Positions 6,073-6,430 of a stretch of DNA of 6,430 bases are shown one piece after another. The stretch lies in assembly GCA_021816385.1 (NCBI GenBank), contig JAKAYJ010000069.1, positions 1 through 6,430 of the forward strand, given 5' to 3'. Source of the DNA: Thermoplasmata archaeon (GTDB lineage: Archaea; Thermoplasmatota; Thermoplasmata; Thermoplasmatales; Thermoplasmataceae). The first letter of the stretch is position 1. Every line of letters starts with the position of its first letter. The notes beneath the pieces were generated by a model, which was not told the origin of the DNA, ran no database searches, and saw only the letters and a program-made list of their open reading frames with translations. Position numbers and translations under genes: made by a program.

Positions 6073-6079
6073 TCCTTCT
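6073..6079 (-). promoter_or_regulatory. Shine-Dalgarno-like site of the MFS gene
   Basis: The minus strand reads AGAAGGA, ending 5 bases before the ATG at 6067. It is the clearest ribosome binding site in the cluster and fixes the exporter start. Other genes here rely on coupling or lack a visible site. Confidence 0.5.
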
Positions 6080-6114
6080 TAAAATAGGTCTGCCAAGTCA
6101 ATATTCCCTGCATT

Positions 6115-6122
6115 TATTTAAA
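6115..6122 (-). promoter_or_regulatory. Probable TATA box of the five-gene cluster
   Basis: The minus strand reads TTTAAATA, about 50 bases before the exporter start. Transcription would begin about 26 bases downstream, near 6093, leaving a short leader that contains the Shine-Dalgarno-like site. It is the only good promoter candidate ahead of the first gene. Confidence 0.5.
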
Positions 6123-6163
6123 TTCATTTACTGCTTCTGCTCTGAGCACTATGAGAGAAGTAA

Positions 6164-6279
6164 CCGATATTCCTTAACCATCTGGTTCTGCTAGGTCCTA
6201 AAAGGAGAGACTCTGTCGACGCATTGAGGAAGGATGTGAGGGACATGGGACGAGCAGAAGGAGCCCTCAAGCTTCATAG
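6164..6279 (+). pseudogene. Possible gene remnant cut by the IS21-type end
   Basis: A plus-strand frame opens after TAA 6161-6163 and reads into the insertion sequence, with the charged stretch RRDSVDALRKDVRDMGRAEG followed by ALKLH. It has no credible start, is more GC-rich than the exporter beside it, and has the composition of a helical protein interior. It may be the tail of a gene interrupted at 6280. I do not recognise the family, and a chance open frame of this length is possible. Confidence 0.25.
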
Positions 6280-6286
6280 TGTAAAA

Positions 6287-6352
6287 GTCGGTCTACTTTT
6301 CCCCAAAAAAGTCGGTTAAGAATTCCCCAAAATCGTCGGTTTAAAATTCCCC
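6287..6352 (+). repeat. Three iterons of the IS21-type end, 24-base period
   Basis: Copies are at 6287-6304 (GTCGGTCTACTTTTCCCC), 6311-6328 (GTCGGTTAAGAATTCCCC) and 6335-6352 (GTCGGTTTAAAATTCCCC). Each begins GTCGGT and ends TTCCCC, and the starts are exactly 24 bases apart. They are presumed binding sites for the IstA transposase. Confidence 0.85.
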
Positions 6353-6380
6353 ACCCTCATGGGAAAGAAAGTGAGGAATT

Positions 6381-6430
6381 GTGTACGACGATGAGGTGTG
6401 GAGGATGATCAGGGATATGAGGGAAAAGGG
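6381..6430 (+). CDS. istA: IstA transposase, N-terminal fragment (truncated by window edge)
   Basis: The first 16 codons read MYDDEVWRMIRDMREK from a GTG start. This matches the opening of IS21-family IstA proteins, where a short acidic segment with Trp and Ile precedes a helix-turn-helix. The GTG is chosen because a GAGG Shine-Dalgarno-like sequence (6373-6376) sits just upstream and an in-frame TGA at 6372-6374 excludes an earlier start. The DDE core is not in the window. Position directly after three IS21-type iterons supports the call. Confidence 0.7.
   Translation, partial: MYDDEVWRMIRDMREK

Larger units (their letters stand above)
6280..6430 (+). mobile_element. IS21-family element, left end (continues past the window)
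   Basis: The element probably begins with TGTAAAAG at 6280, since IS21-family ends start with TG. It is followed by three iterons of the form GTCGGT-N6-TTCCCC, which strongly resemble the multiple terminal repeats of IS21-family elements, and then by the start of istA. The other end, istB and any target duplication lie outside the window. Confidence 0.8.

Noticed and set aside
5721..6194. A 157-codon plus-strand open frame over the start of the exporter and its promoter.
   Set aside because: It is antisense to the transmembrane-coding N-terminal part of the MFS gene and has no ribosome binding site or recognisable motif.
6287..6352. Regularly spaced repeats considered as a CRISPR array or plasmid iterons.
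   Set aside because: The repeats are separated by only 6 bases and sit at a TG end ahead of istA, which fits IS21-family ends.

Overview
The window looks like archaeal DNA, and I would guess Thermoplasmata (Ferroplasma/Cuniculiplasma-like acidophiles). This is inferred from TATA-like boxes 22-30 bases ahead of probable leaderless or short-leader starts, arginine written mostly as AGA/AGG, frequent ATA codons, and a surface-protein remnant of the type common in that group. No marker gene fixes the taxonomy.

The centre (about 2329-6067, all on the minus strand) is a compact five-gene cluster. In transcription order it holds an MFS exporter, a small PqqA-like peptide gene, a PqqD-like RiPP recognition element (RRE), a PqqE-like radical SAM/SPASM enzyme, and an aldo/keto reductase. 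The last three genes are translationally packed: the peptide and RRE genes are 15 bases apart, RRE and radical SAM abut as TGAATG, and radical SAM and reductase overlap by 11 bases. The peptide ends in a motif resembling PqqA (W-x2-P-A then F-E-x3-Y, with a Tyr-Tyr-Ala C-terminus). The radical SAM enzyme reads like PqqE but has seven canonical SPASM cysteines. No PqqB, PqqC or PqqF homologue is present. The simplest reading is an undescribed archaeal RiPP pathway. The RRE would present the peptide to the radical SAM enzyme for a Glu-Tyr or other Tyr-directed modification, the reductase would tailor the product, and the MFS protein would export it.

The flanks are mobile DNA. On the left, 1-688 is an N-terminally truncated TnpB (minus strand) that runs off the window. 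It abuts, at about 689-692, a C-terminal scrap of a secreted protein on the plus strand (693-839). An intact ISAzo13-family insertion sequence with terminal inverted repeats follows (about 903-2216). On the right, an IS21-family left end begins at about 6280 with three 24-base-spaced iterons and the first codons of istA, and continues past the window edge.

Intergenic stretches are short. 840-902 and 2244-2328 show nothing convincing, and 6123-6279 holds only a possible gene remnant.
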